Below are positions 55,174-63,550 of a DNA stretch of 64,000 bases, one piece after another. Source of the DNA: Prevotella herbatica (GTDB taxonomy: Bacteria; Bacteroidota; Bacteroidia; Bacteroidales; Bacteroidaceae). The notes under the pieces were generated by a model, which saw nothing but the letters and a program-made list of their open reading frames with translations, was not told the DNA's origin and did no database searches. Each line of letters opens with the position of its first letter. Positions within the stretch are counted from its first letter, which is position 1. Made by a program: the position numbers and the translations under genes. The DNA lies in assembly GCF_017347605.1 (NCBI RefSeq), contig NZ_AP024484.1, positions 2,990,501 through 3,054,500 of the forward strand. The letters run 5' to 3'.

Positions 55174-56052
55174 ATGTCAGTAACATTCTCTTCTTTTACC
55201 CAGACCTGTATTCGTGACCTTCGGCAAGAGGGTCGTTTTTCAACCGCCCATTTGTATGACATTTCACTGCGCTCTTTCTGTAAATGTCTCGGTCACGATG
55301 TTATCCGTTTCAGTGAGATCAACCGTAATTCCCTTCATGTTTTTAAAATGTATCTCATTCAGCGGAATTATTCCCCCAATACTCAGTCCACTTATATGCG
55401 CATGCTCCGTGCCCTATATAACAAAGCTGTGTATGCAGGGCTTACCAAACATGTTTATAATCTGTTTCACGATGTTTATACGGGCATTGACAAAAGCCAT
55501 AAGAAGGCGATGTCGCCCGTTGACCTGAATAAACTCTTTTTTGGCAAGGTAAGCAGTCCAGCCCTTATCCGTGCCCAGCAGATAGCCAGGCTGATGTATT
55601 GTCTCTGTGGTATTCCCTTCGTTGATTTTCAGCATGTCGGCGCTGACTCTGTCAAGGACGGATCTCTGAACTACAGCCGCCGTAAGACAGGAGTCTGTGT
55701 CAGCATTCCTGTCAATAAAGAAACAGTTGCTCTTATAGAGAAAGCGGCAGTATGCCCTTCAGACATGAATACCGAGGAGGGCTACCGCCATTACCAGTCA
55801 TTGCTTCGCAAGTTCAACGCCAGTCTTTCGCGTCTTGCCAGTAAGCTTGGTATCAAGGCTCATGTGTCCTCTTACACCATCCGCCATTCCTGGGCTACCA
55901 CGGCTCTGTACTGTCATGTTCCTGTGGAGGTGATCAGTTCTGCTCTCGGTCATGCCGACATCAAGACCACACAGATATATCTCAAGGGCTTCAATGCCAA
56001 AGAGATCGGGCTTGCCAACAGAAAGGTATGCAGGTGCGTGGAAAATAAATGA
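55174..56052 (+). CDS. Tyrosine recombinase/integrase of the fimbrial locus
   Basis: A 292-aa phage-integrase-fold protein with an N-terminal SAM-like core-binding domain and a C-terminal catalytic domain. Box II YTIRHSWATTAL and the active-site Tyr in LGHADIKTTQIYLKGF are intact. At box I, where relatives carry an Arg before G-M/I-x-F-V-D, this protein has Cys (CLCGIPFVDF). ATG 55174 (MSVTFSSFTQ) is chosen over the upstream start that would add an Ile-rich leader. It adjoins 21-bp inverted repeats before the fimbrial genes, so a DNA-inversion role is likely. Confidence 0.85.
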   Translation: MSVTFSSFTQTCIRDLRQEGRFSTAHLYDISLRSFCKCLGHDVIRFSEINRNSLHVFKMYLIQRNYSPNTQSTYMRMLRALYNKAVYAGLTKHVYNLFHDVYTGIDKSHKKAMSPVDLNKLFFGKVSSPALIRAQQIARLMYCLCGIPFVDFQHVGADSVKDGSLNYSRRKTGVCVSIPVNKETVALIEKAAVCPSDMNTEEGYRHYQSLLRKFNASLSRLASKLGIKAHVSSYTIRHSWATTALYCHVPVEVISSALGHADIKTTQIYLKGFNAKEIGLANRKVCRCVENK

Positions 56053-56429
56053 AGTGTTGAATTGTCTTTTTGACAGGCGATTACGCCCATAACACAGACT
56101 CTCAGGTACAAATAAAAACAGCCGTTACTTTACAAGTAACAGCTATAAATATTATTTGGCAAATGTAGTGATTAATTTATTGAGTTACATATAATTTTGC
56201 ATTAATTAACCAAAAACCGCGGAAAAACATATTAATGAGGACACAGACGTTCAAAACATACTCGTATTTGAACATATTTTAAATATTTTCTCATCTATAT
56301 CCTCCTGTCACACGTAACAATATTTACGCGTGCCAGCCCTCTTCGTGCAATTTTATACTCTAAAAGTCCTTTTTTCCTTTCTGTTACTTGTAAAGTAACG
56401 GAACGTGTAATTATAGAAGAGATAATTGG
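56053..56429 (+). promoter_or_regulatory. Fimbrial promoter region with putative invertible segment
   Basis: Perfect 21-bp inverted repeats at 56122-56142 and 56381-56401 flank 238 bp. Each arm is itself a dyad (GTTACTT-TAC-AAGTAAC), like a tyrosine-recombinase core site. Inside are a plus-strand -7 box TAATTTTG (56192-56199), a minus-strand TACATTTG (56160-56167), and a 7-bp hairpin (GTTCAAA at 56249-56255, TTTGAAC at 56267-56273). Inversion would redirect the promoter. Confidence 0.78.
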
Positions 56430-57029
56430 ATGAGTAAATTAAAATTTCATAGTACGAAATGTAGGATGAGTGATATTATATTAAAGTCAATTTTGCTTTT
56501 ATTGGTATCTATGCCATCCTTGCGCCTTCATGCGCAGCATGTCGCGCTGAAGTCCAATTTGCTTTATGACGCATTATGCATTCCATCCCTGGGTGCTGAG
56601 GTCCGCCTTGACAGTACTCTTACCCTGAGTGTTTCCTCAACCTATTGCCCGATATCCTACGGCAGTGACCGTAAATGGAAGAACTGGTCAGTTCAGTACG
56701 AAGCCCGTCACTGGTTCCGTAAGGCATTCAATGGTCCCTATATCGGAGCCTTCGGCATTCACGGAGGTTTCAACTTAAGCCGACTTCCCTTTTTTCATCT
56801 TACCAGTCATCGTGCTGAAGGCAACTTCAACGGTGCCGGACTCACCTTTGGCTGGCACAGGATTCTCTCTCCCCACTGGGGCATAGATACTTCGCTGTCT
56901 GCGGGCTACCTTCATCTGCGCTATCGCCATTACCGTGAGGGAACCTATGGCTACCTTGAATATACAAAGGGTAGGGACTATGTCGGTCCGGTCTCCCTTT
57001 CCGTATCGCTGGTATATATAATCAAGTGA
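56430..57029 (+). CDS. DUF3575 domain-containing fimbrial-locus protein
   Basis: A 199-aa exported protein of the DUF3575 family: VALKSNLLYDALCIPSLGAEVRL is the defining N-terminal segment, with beta-barrel-like alternating strands to the end (DYVGPVSLSVSLVYIIK). It has a signal peptide ending LHAQ; an internal ATG at 56466 gives a more compact signal peptide and is an equally good start. DUF3575 proteins regularly accompany Mfa/FimA loci in Bacteroidetes and probably sit in the outer membrane. Confidence 0.82.
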   Translation: MSKLKFHSTKCRMSDIILKSILLLLVSMPSLRLHAQHVALKSNLLYDALCIPSLGAEVRLDSTLTLSVSSTYCPISYGSDRKWKNWSVQYEARHWFRKAFNGPYIGAFGIHGGFNLSRLPFFHLTSHRAEGNFNGAGLTFGWHRILSPHWGIDTSLSAGYLHLRYRHYREGTYGYLEYTKGRDYVGPVSLSVSLVYIIK

Positions 57030-57070
57030 TAATAATAAGATAATAACAATGAAATAATATTTATAGAGAA

Positions 57071-58540
57071 ATGAAACTATTACATTCTGCATTCTTTCTT
57101 CTTGCCTTTAGCGGAGTCGCATCCGCAGCATCCGCCCAGACTGTCTACGGCGGACAGATCTACGTCAACTCCGAGAACTTCACCCGTCAGGGCGACCTTC
57201 TCCGTGTACGCATGAAGGTAAGCTATGACAGCAGCGTTGTCGGCAGCTGTGAGTCGCTCGTCTTCACTCCAGTGCTTAAGACCGACAGTGCCGTCTCTGT
57301 GCTTTCCTCAGTGGTCATCAATGGTCGTGAGCGTGAGCGCGATGCTCATCGCACAGAGGTCCTTTCCGACAATCGCCGCAACATGCCCATCGTTGTCAAG
57401 GACAGCCATGCCGCCAAGCGTTACTTCATCTACGACACGACAGTTCCTTATAAGGACTGGATGCAGGAGTGCCGCATGTATGTAGAGAGCGAAGAGCTTA
57501 ACTGCACAGGTCACCGCGGACATACCTATGAGGACCTTGTGCTGAAAAATATCTACCTCCACGATATGAGCAACGACAATCCCGATCCCAATGTGCACTA
57601 TTATAATCTGATGGACTATGTACAGTTTCTTCAGCCACAGGGCTCAGATATAGATAAGTTCCACCGCAGCGGTGAGATTCAGATCTTCGGTAATAAGTCG
57701 CTTGCCAAACTCAGCGGCAGCAGATTCAACCGCACTGTGTTCAATACCATCGCCTCTGACGTGAAAAGTGAATTGCAGCGCTACGGAACGAGCCTTGTCG
57801 GGCTTCGTATCAATGGCTTCGGTGCTCCTATCGGCAACTACCGCCGCAACGAGAGTGAGGCTATGGAGCGTTCTCTTGATTTGAAGAAATATCTGATGAG
57901 GCAGAAGCTCACCAACCGCAACGATCTTACTGTAGGCTGGCTTGCAGAGGACTGGGACAGCATCTCTTCTCTTGTAGCAGGTAGCGGTATGAATCTTCGC
58001 GAAGCCGTTGTAGATATCATCAAGAGCATCGACGTTGTCAACGGTCGTGAGCGTGAAATCCAAGATATTGGTCACGGCATGCCTTATGAGTATATGGTGA
58101 AGTTCATCTTTCCGAAAGTCTACCGCATCAAATATACGCTGACGTTCCGTCACGATGGTTTCGACAGCAACTCTGCTATGCAGCATCTAGGCTCAAACCC
58201 TGCCACGATGACGCTGGGTGAACTCTATGCCACCGCGGGATTCTATAAGAAGGGCTCTCGCGAATACAACGATATCGTGGATCTCACAGCCCGTCTCTTC
58301 CCAGATAATCCAGAGGCAAACATCAATGCAGCCGGTGTAGCCCTGACACGCAACGACGTAGCCCTTGCGCATAAGTATCTCAAGCGCTGGGAAACTGATC
58401 CAAGAGCCTACTGCAATATGGGACTCCTTTACCTTAGCGAGGGAAACCGCGATAAGGCTGAAGTATACCTGAAGATGGCAAAGGCAGCTGGAGTTGTACA
58501 GGCAGACAAAGCCCTGAGTGAACTGATGAAGATGAAATAA
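57071..58540 (+). CDS. DUF3868 domain-containing fimbrial-locus protein with TPR tail
   Basis: A 489-aa exported protein. A signal peptide (ending ASAQ, residue 23) is followed by a DUF3868-type beta-domain (QIYVNSENFTRQGDLLRVRMK). Then come a domain with OmpA-like features (residues 230-350, RINGFGAPIGNYRRNESEAMERSLDLKKYL) and a C-terminal TPR-like segment (NPEANINAAGVALTRNDVALAHKYL). It is conserved in type V fimbrial clusters next to DUF3575; likely an envelope assembly factor. GC content is clearly higher than in the flanking core genes. Confidence 0.8.
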   Translation: MKLLHSAFFLLAFSGVASAASAQTVYGGQIYVNSENFTRQGDLLRVRMKVSYDSSVVGSCESLVFTPVLKTDSAVSVLSSVVINGRERERDAHRTEVLSDNRRNMPIVVKDSHAAKRYFIYDTTVPYKDWMQECRMYVESEELNCTGHRGHTYEDLVLKNIYLHDMSNDNPDPNVHYYNLMDYVQFLQPQGSDIDKFHRSGEIQIFGNKSLAKLSGSRFNRTVFNTIASDVKSELQRYGTSLVGLRINGFGAPIGNYRRNESEAMERSLDLKKYLMRQKLTNRNDLTVGWLAEDWDSISSLVAGSGMNLREAVVDIIKSIDVVNGREREIQDIGHGMPYEYMVKFIFPKVYRIKYTLTFRHDGFDSNSAMQHLGSNPATMTLGELYATAGFYKKGSREYNDIVDLTARLFPDNPEANINAAGVALTRNDVALAHKYLKRWETDPRAYCNMGLLYLSEGNRDKAEVYLKMAKAAGVVQADKALSELMKMK

Positions 58541-58605
58541 AGGAATAAAATGAAAAGAGATATAAGGACTAAATATAGTATTAATAATTAAAAAGAAATA
58601 AGATT

Positions 58606-59826
58606 ATGAGAATTAAAACCATCATGACCGCCTGCCTTGCAGTGCCTGCATTGTCAGTGCTGTGCCTAATGTCCTCATGTTCAAGTGAGGAGCTTCCTAC
58701 AACAGAGAAGCCTTCAACGGGTCTTCAGACCTTAACCCTGAATCTGAAACCTGCCGGTACCCGTGCCGCCATCTATACAGATCCTGCTTCCCTTACTCCC
58801 AATCCTGAGAGCGCCATCAGTATTGTGACCATCGGTATCTTTGACCAGACTGCCGACGTAAATGGTAACTATCCGGTAAAGACTATTCAGGAGGTAACCA
58901 CGAGTTCCACCAGTCCTTCCATTACGACCAGTCAGCTTGCCTCCGGTGATAAGGTCCTTGTTGCTGTGAATGCGAAGGCAGGAACCTTTACCGGTGCCAA
59001 GAATCTGACCGAATTCGAGAACAAAACTCTTGCTATTGATGACGCCCTTGCAGGCGGAAACCCTTCTGCCACAACAGTTGCCACCGGTAATCTTCCCATG
59101 TTCGGTACCAGCACCATTACTGGATCATCACCGACCTTTTCTGCCTCTGTAGACGTATATCACATGGTATCAAAGATTACGCTTAGATCACTCAGCGTGA
59201 ACTTCAGTGCCACTGGTGCCTACTCGGCTGCAACGTTCAAACCTACTGCTGTTTTCCTGTCAAACGTTCCAGACAAGCTTGACTTTTATCCTGTAGACGC
59301 CGCTAATATGACAAGCTACTCTACCTTTGCCACCGTGGGAACCCTTCAGCAGGGAGAATCAGGAGTTTCTTCAAACCTTAAGGCATATCTCGGTACAGCT
59401 TCACCCATAGGTTTCACTCCAGTGAATGCTACGCTGAGCGGTGTGAATACAGGTAGCACTTATAACTGGGGAACGGTATCACCGTCAGTGACCAACATTC
59501 TCTATCTTTATAGCATGCCTAGTAGTGCAGCAACTTCAACCCGCCTTGTCATCAGAGGTGATTTCGATCCTGACGGTCCAGGATCAGCTTCAGCTGTTCC
59601 AGTTTACTATCCTATTAACATTAACTATAATTCATCTGGCAGCACCATTCCAGACGGAGGCACTGTTGCAAAGCAGATCTATCCAAACAAAAACTATATC
59701 ATTGATGTGACTATTCAGGGTAAGGGTTCATCAAGTCCTACAGTAGCTATTGATCCTCAGACAGCAACGGCAAACATCACAGTGAAGGATTTCACACCCG
59801 CTAATCAGAGTAATGTGTTCAACTAA
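58606..59826 (+). CDS. Major fimbrial subunit (fimbrillin, FimA/Mfa1-like lipoprotein)
   Basis: A 406-aa type V pilin. A lipoprotein signal (LMSSC, Cys25) is followed by a Thr/Ser-rich beta-sandwich pair. The pro-segment to about residue 48 includes LKPAGTRAA, where Arg-directed (gingipain-like) processing would expose the donor strand groove. Repeated beta features such as VDVYHMVSKITLRSLSVNF match the Mfa-like family. It forms the shaft by strand exchange. It lies in the middle of the fimbrial operon, followed by the Mfa2-like anchor. Confidence 0.82.
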   Translation: MRIKTIMTACLAVPALSVLCLMSSCSSEELPTTEKPSTGLQTLTLNLKPAGTRAAIYTDPASLTPNPESAISIVTIGIFDQTADVNGNYPVKTIQEVTTSSTSPSITTSQLASGDKVLVAVNAKAGTFTGAKNLTEFENKTLAIDDALAGGNPSATTVATGNLPMFGTSTITGSSPTFSASVDVYHMVSKITLRSLSVNFSATGAYSAATFKPTAVFLSNVPDKLDFYPVDAANMTSYSTFATVGTLQQGESGVSSNLKAYLGTASPIGFTPVNATLSGVNTGSTYNWGTVSPSVTNILYLYSMPSSAATSTRLVIRGDFDPDGPGSASAVPVYYPININYNSSGSTIPDGGTVAKQIYPNKNYIIDVTIQGKGSSSPTVAIDPQTATANITVKDFTPANQSNVFN

Positions 59827-59880
59827 AACTGCATATTCTGAATAACAGTAATCAAATAACAACAATAAAACTAAAGCTCA

Positions 59881-60786
59881 ATGAAAATTAGGCATATACT
59901 TATCACCTGCATCCTTCTGGCAATGCTTTCGCCCCTAATGTGTAGCTGCATCAACGACGACGATAGCCTTCGTGTGCAGTACAATGTCGGCGTTCGCCTA
60001 ACCACGAGGACAGGCGAAGTATTGCCTGATTCTGTGGCAGGCAGCGTGCATGCCTATATGTTTATAGACGGCCGCTACTCCCATGAGGTATCCAGAGAGC
60101 CTGATGGTCGCTACTATCTCTGCTTCGACAACCGCCAGACGATGCGTCTTGTTGCAGTGGGCTTAGGCAGTAGTGACAGCGTTCAGCTCGTTCCTCCAGT
60201 CTTGGGAGATTCCCTTGGCAGTGTCTGCGCAAGACTCCGCAGCTCTGGTGAGTCCCGCTCTGTGACACGAACCTCAGGCACAATCACCGAGGTCACTCCG
60301 ATGAGCTATATCTGCTACGGCGGTTTCAGCTACAGTCCCGGCGATGCACTTCGCGACTCCAGTTTTGCCACTCTTACGATGATGAATAAGAACGTGCGCA
60401 TCCACGTTGTTATCCGTAATCTTCTCAGCCAGATGGGAGAGGGTAACTACACCGTAAAGCTAGAAGGCTTCCGCAGTGCCCTTGCCTTTGACGGAAGTAT
60501 AAAGGGTGACAGCGTGGTCTATGAGCCTCATGGCGGCTTCGACAGCAATGGTGTGTTCTCTACGGATATCATCAATGCCCTTCCCACGGCTAATGGCGAG
60601 AAGGTTACCTTCACCCTTTACAAAAACGACAACCCGATATTTAAGCGTACTACGGACTCCTCTGGAGATCCTATAACCCTTTCACCGGAAGACGACAAGG
60701 CAATTGTTGTTGATGTGGGTAAGATGGGCGTCAATATTAATGTGATGCCATGGAGCGATGCAAACAATGGCACCATTTTCTACTAG
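59881..60786 (+). CDS. FimB/Mfa2-family fimbrial anchor lipoprotein
   Basis: A 301-aa lipoprotein (signal ending LMCSC, Cys near 21-23) of the Mfa2/FimB family. LRVQYNVGVRLTTRTGEVLPD starts the first beta domain, MTMMNKNVRIHVVIRNL-type sequence marks the second, and IVVDVGKMGVNINVMPW ends it. In Porphyromonas, FimB/Mfa2 anchors the pilus base in the outer membrane and limits length. It lies between the fimbrillin and the variable tip-like gene. Confidence 0.82.
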   Translation: MKIRHILITCILLAMLSPLMCSCINDDDSLRVQYNVGVRLTTRTGEVLPDSVAGSVHAYMFIDGRYSHEVSREPDGRYYLCFDNRQTMRLVAVGLGSSDSVQLVPPVLGDSLGSVCARLRSSGESRSVTRTSGTITEVTPMSYICYGGFSYSPGDALRDSSFATLTMMNKNVRIHVVIRNLLSQMGEGNYTVKLEGFRSALAFDGSIKGDSVVYEPHGGFDSNGVFSTDIINALPTANGEKVTFTLYKNDNPIFKRTTDSSGDPITLSPEDDKAIVVDVGKMGVNINVMPWSDANNGTIFY

Positions 60787-60843
60787 ATATGAAAGTATGT
60801 TTGTAATCCCTATACATTCATCATAGTTAAGTTAATAAGTAAA

Positions 60844-62646
60844 ATGAACAAATATCACACTATATATTCCCTTTCAGTCCCAGTATTCTTATTGTCCCTG
60901 TGTCTCATTCTTGCATCCTGTGCAGGCGAGGAATTCTCCTCGACTTCGAATAGCGGAGATACAACAACAGTGAAGCTGACTTTCTGCATCAGTGATGGCA
61001 ACCAGACGCGTGCCATCAATACTACCAATGAGAATATCGTGAGCGATATCACCGTAATGATCTTCGATACAAGTGGTTCTCTGATTGGTAGCACATATCA
61101 GTCTTCAGTGGCAGCAGGTTCTGTTTCAGTACCTGTCACCACACGTTCAGCGAGCAACTGTAAAATCTACGCTATCGCCAATACAGGCTCTTCAAGTTAT
61201 TTTGCTGGTGTGAATACAGTAGATAAGCTGAATACGATGTACACCACGATAACCAACGCTGCAGATTTAGAGAACAACGGCAGTACAGCTGGTAGTACAG
61301 GGGCAATGATGATAGGTCATATTGATGTACCGACAATAGATCCTGGCACCAATCAGTTTGCCATCCCATTATATCATCAGTGCGGCAAGGTCACCTTCAC
61401 GATAACCCCAGCAAGCGGAGTAACAATCACGGGGTATCAGCTCTGCAATGTGCCTCTTAGCAGTTATATCACAGACAGCCATGTGCCAGCATCAGCCTCT
61501 GTTGTTGCAGGTCCTCCAGCAGGAGCAAGTAGCTATGGTAACTTTACGGCTGTAAGCAGTCTGAGTCAGACCACAGCCTTATCAAAGACTTACTATGTGT
61601 ACGAGAATCTCTGCGGCAGCAACAGTAATGCTACGACAGAAGTACTTCGCAACAGCAGCAACGTTCCTGTTTCTGCTTCAGCCAGTGCCAGCTATCTTCT
61701 CGTTAATGCGAAGGGTAGTGGTTGGTCATCTACCTATCGCATCTATCTTGGCGGTGTAACGAATGTAGCCACACCTGCGACCGATCTTACCAACTTCAAT
61801 GTCTACCGCAACTTGAGCTACCAGTGCAATATAAGCCTTGGCGCAAACGGCGGCAACGGCGATGCAAGGGTAACCTATCAGGCAACGATAACTAGTGGTA
61901 GAAGTAATATGTATATGGGCGATGCTCCTATAGGTAACTATCTTTATGACGACGGAACTAATGGAAGTGCATATAGCCCTAATCATACGGTAGGTCTCAT
62001 CTTTTCTAGTGAGGTTACTCAGGCTCAATATAATGACGGTTGCCGTCACGGAAGAGCAATCGCATTGAAAGATGCATATAATGGTAGTCCTTGTGCTTGG
62101 TCAAGTAATTCTACTCCTAATAATTCACCTTATCCAGACAAGACCGTTCATCCATACTGCCAGGCATTTAGCACATGTTTTAATGATGTAAGCAGCGGCT
62201 ATGATGCGGCAAGTAGTGCTTTTGCTGGTTTATCTAGTAATCCTGCATGGTATTATTGTAACATCTACAGCGATGGTACTACACATACCGGTTCATTATT
62301 AAATAGAAAATGGTATCTTCCAAGTGCTGGTGACTGGTGGGATATAATGGAAAATCTTTGTACATGGACAGATCCTCAAAAGACGACTATAAAAGGTATG
62401 CGTATAAGTTCTAGTGGTATAACTACTATAATATCAGGTTTGTCAGGTTATTATTCAACCTTTGATACGAAATTAACAGCGGCAGGAGGCACAGCTTTGA
62501 AACATACTAGTTACTATTGGGCTGCGTCAGAGTATGATGGCGGCAACGTCGTGATTGTGTACTTCAATCCCTCGGCCGTGATCTTGTACTCCAACGGTAA
62601 GGGGGTCAGTAACGGCTACTGCGTTAGGGCTGTCCTCGCTTATTAA
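60844..62646 (+). CDS. Fimbrial tip-like lipoprotein with DGR-type variable C-terminal domain
   Basis: A 600-aa protein. A lipoprotein signal (LASC, Cys26) is followed by fimbrillin-like beta domains (residues 40-350, VKLTFCISDGNQTRAIN and DARVTYQATITSGR). The C-terminal 220 residues show a C-type-lectin/formylglycine-like fold signature: RKWYLPSAGDWWDIMENL, then YYWAASEYDG, ending GYCVRAVLAY. The last 120 coding bases are 56 percent GC against 37 percent just upstream and rich in NNC codons, as in DGR variable regions. It precedes avd and probably is the pilus-tip adhesin. Confidence 0.8.
   Translation: MNKYHTIYSLSVPVFLLSLCLILASCAGEEFSSTSNSGDTTTVKLTFCISDGNQTRAINTTNENIVSDITVMIFDTSGSLIGSTYQSSVAAGSVSVPVTTRSASNCKIYAIANTGSSSYFAGVNTVDKLNTMYTTITNAADLENNGSTAGSTGAMMIGHIDVPTIDPGTNQFAIPLYHQCGKVTFTITPASGVTITGYQLCNVPLSSYITDSHVPASASVVAGPPAGASSYGNFTAVSSLSQTTALSKTYYVYENLCGSNSNATTEVLRNSSNVPVSASASASYLLVNAKGSGWSSTYRIYLGGVTNVATPATDLTNFNVYRNLSYQCNISLGANGGNGDARVTYQATITSGRSNMYMGDAPIGNYLYDDGTNGSAYSPNHTVGLIFSSEVTQAQYNDGCRHGRAIALKDAYNGSPCAWSSNSTPNNSPYPDKTVHPYCQAFSTCFNDVSSGYDAASSAFAGLSSNPAWYYCNIYSDGTTHTGSLLNRKWYLPSAGDWWDIMENLCTWTDPQKTTIKGMRISSSGITTIISGLSGYYSTFDTKLTAAGGTALKHTSYYWAASEYDGGNVVIVYFNPSAVILYSNGKGVSNGYCVRAVLAY
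62517..62643 (+). other. Putative DGR variable region (VR)
   Basis: This segment encodes WAASEYDG through CVRAVLAY at the extreme C-terminus of the tip-like protein. Codons such as GGC, GTC, TAC, TCC, TGC and AAC at the expected exposed positions fit adenine-directed mutagenesis of an AAC-rich template. Exact VR limits need the template repeat, which is not in the window. Confidence 0.65.
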
Positions 62647-62685
62647 TCACTTTATCTATTTATAACTTTATCTATTTTAAAAAAT

Positions 62686-62700
62686 ACCGCCTTTGGCGGT
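62686..62700 (+). other. GC hairpin downstream of the variable region
   Basis: ACCGCC-TTT-GGCGGT, a 6-bp perfect stem 40 nt after the stop codon. DGR target genes often carry a short hairpin/cruciform just after the IMH end that aids retrohoming. No T-run follows, so it is not a good terminator. Confidence 0.5.
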
Positions 62701-62715
62701 CGAAACATACTTACA

Positions 62716-63018
62716 ATGTCACAATCTGATCATCTTCCTATCTATAAGGACACTTTTACCATGCTAGGCATGGTAATAGAACGAGTAAAAAATTATCCAC
62801 GTTTCTATCGCTACACAATAGGCGAAAAGATGGTGAATATCAATCTGGATATGTTGTCTCTGATATATAGAGCAAACAGCAGTTACAATAAACTGCCTAT
62901 AATAACCCAACTTGATGACCGATACCGCATGTTGGTAATGCTGTTCAGATTAAGTGTAGAACAGCGGGTGATACCGCAGAATAACTATGCAAAGTATGCA
63001 GAAAATTGTATGGTATAA
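62716..63018 (+). CDS. avd: Avd-like DGR accessory protein (four-helix bundle)
   Basis: A 100-aa all-helical protein starting MSQSDHLPIYKDTFTMLGMV. The pattern YKDTF, the stretch NYPRFYRYTIGEKM, helical LDMLSLIYRANSS and the terminal FRLSVEQRVIPQNNYAKYAENC match accessory variability determinant (bAvd-like) proteins and the related S23-type bundles. Avd binds the DGR reverse transcriptase and template RNA. It lies 69 nt after the tip-like gene. It is slightly shorter than the usual 115-125 aa. No reverse transcriptase follows in the window. Confidence 0.82.
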   Translation: MSQSDHLPIYKDTFTMLGMVIERVKNYPRFYRYTIGEKMVNINLDMLSLIYRANSSYNKLPIITQLDDRYRMLVMLFRLSVEQRVIPQNNYAKYAENCMV

Positions 63019-63201
63019 GAATAAGATATAACTCAATTCTACGATGTCCCTTGTGACTCGTTCATGTGAAGAGTAGGTTCGTGAGAATCGAAGGACGTCT
63101 AAATAATTATCACTATAAATAATTAATGAATAGTTAGTTCTATTCATTTTCTTCTAAGGCTATTTAGTCTAAGAAGAGTATATCCCAGTGGGGATGTATT
63201 G

Positions 63202-63245
63202 GAGAGCCTTCACACGCGAGTGTGGGGCTCTTTTTTAAAGAGCCC
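63202..63245 (+). terminator. Terminator with an overlapping alternative hairpin
   Basis: AGAGCC-tt-CACAC-GCGA-GTGTG-g-GGCTCT (63203-63231) plus six T residues is a strong terminator closing the fimbrial/avd unit. Its 3' arm can instead pair as GGGCTCTTT-TTT-AAAGAGCCC (63225-63245), so the two hairpins exclude each other. Confidence 0.8.
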
Positions 63246-63308
63246 GCTGATTCCTGTAGATATTTCTTGGGGATATCGCCTTTGTATCTGCTTAAGCAGA
63301 TGTTGTTT

Positions 63309-63550
63309 CCCGCAGATTCCCGCAGACAAACGGCCAACAGCATGAACAGCATTGTCTCCCGCAGATAATGCAGAGGAATGCAGCAAGTTGCATTATTTCG
63401 CAGACAAACAGCAAAACAACAAACAGCGTGAACCGCATTATATACAGCAGTGTCGCAACTGTCTTTGTCAGCGAGATTTGGGCATCTGCTTGCAGATCCA
63501 TTTGTCCTAACTGTCTTTTATCTGCGTGAATCAGCGAGATCTGCGGGAGA
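63309..63550. repeat. CGCAGA-type dispersed repeat, copy 2
   Basis: TCTCCCGCAGAT (from 63355), GAGGAATGCAG, TTGCATTATTTCGCAGA and the end ATCTGCGTGAATCAGCGAGA followed by TCTGCGGGAGA share blocks and order with 52629-52744. Extra CCCGCAGA units lie at 63309 and 63319. Confidence 0.78.

Noticed and set aside
57644..58186. 180-aa minus-strand frame opposite the DUF3868 gene
   Set aside because: It shadows a well-supported gene; high GC lowers stop frequency there and no family motif is present.
62686..62700. Reading the ACCGCC/GGCGGT hairpin as the terminator of the tip gene
   Set aside because: It has no following T-run and avd starts 15 nt later; a DGR-associated hairpin fits better.
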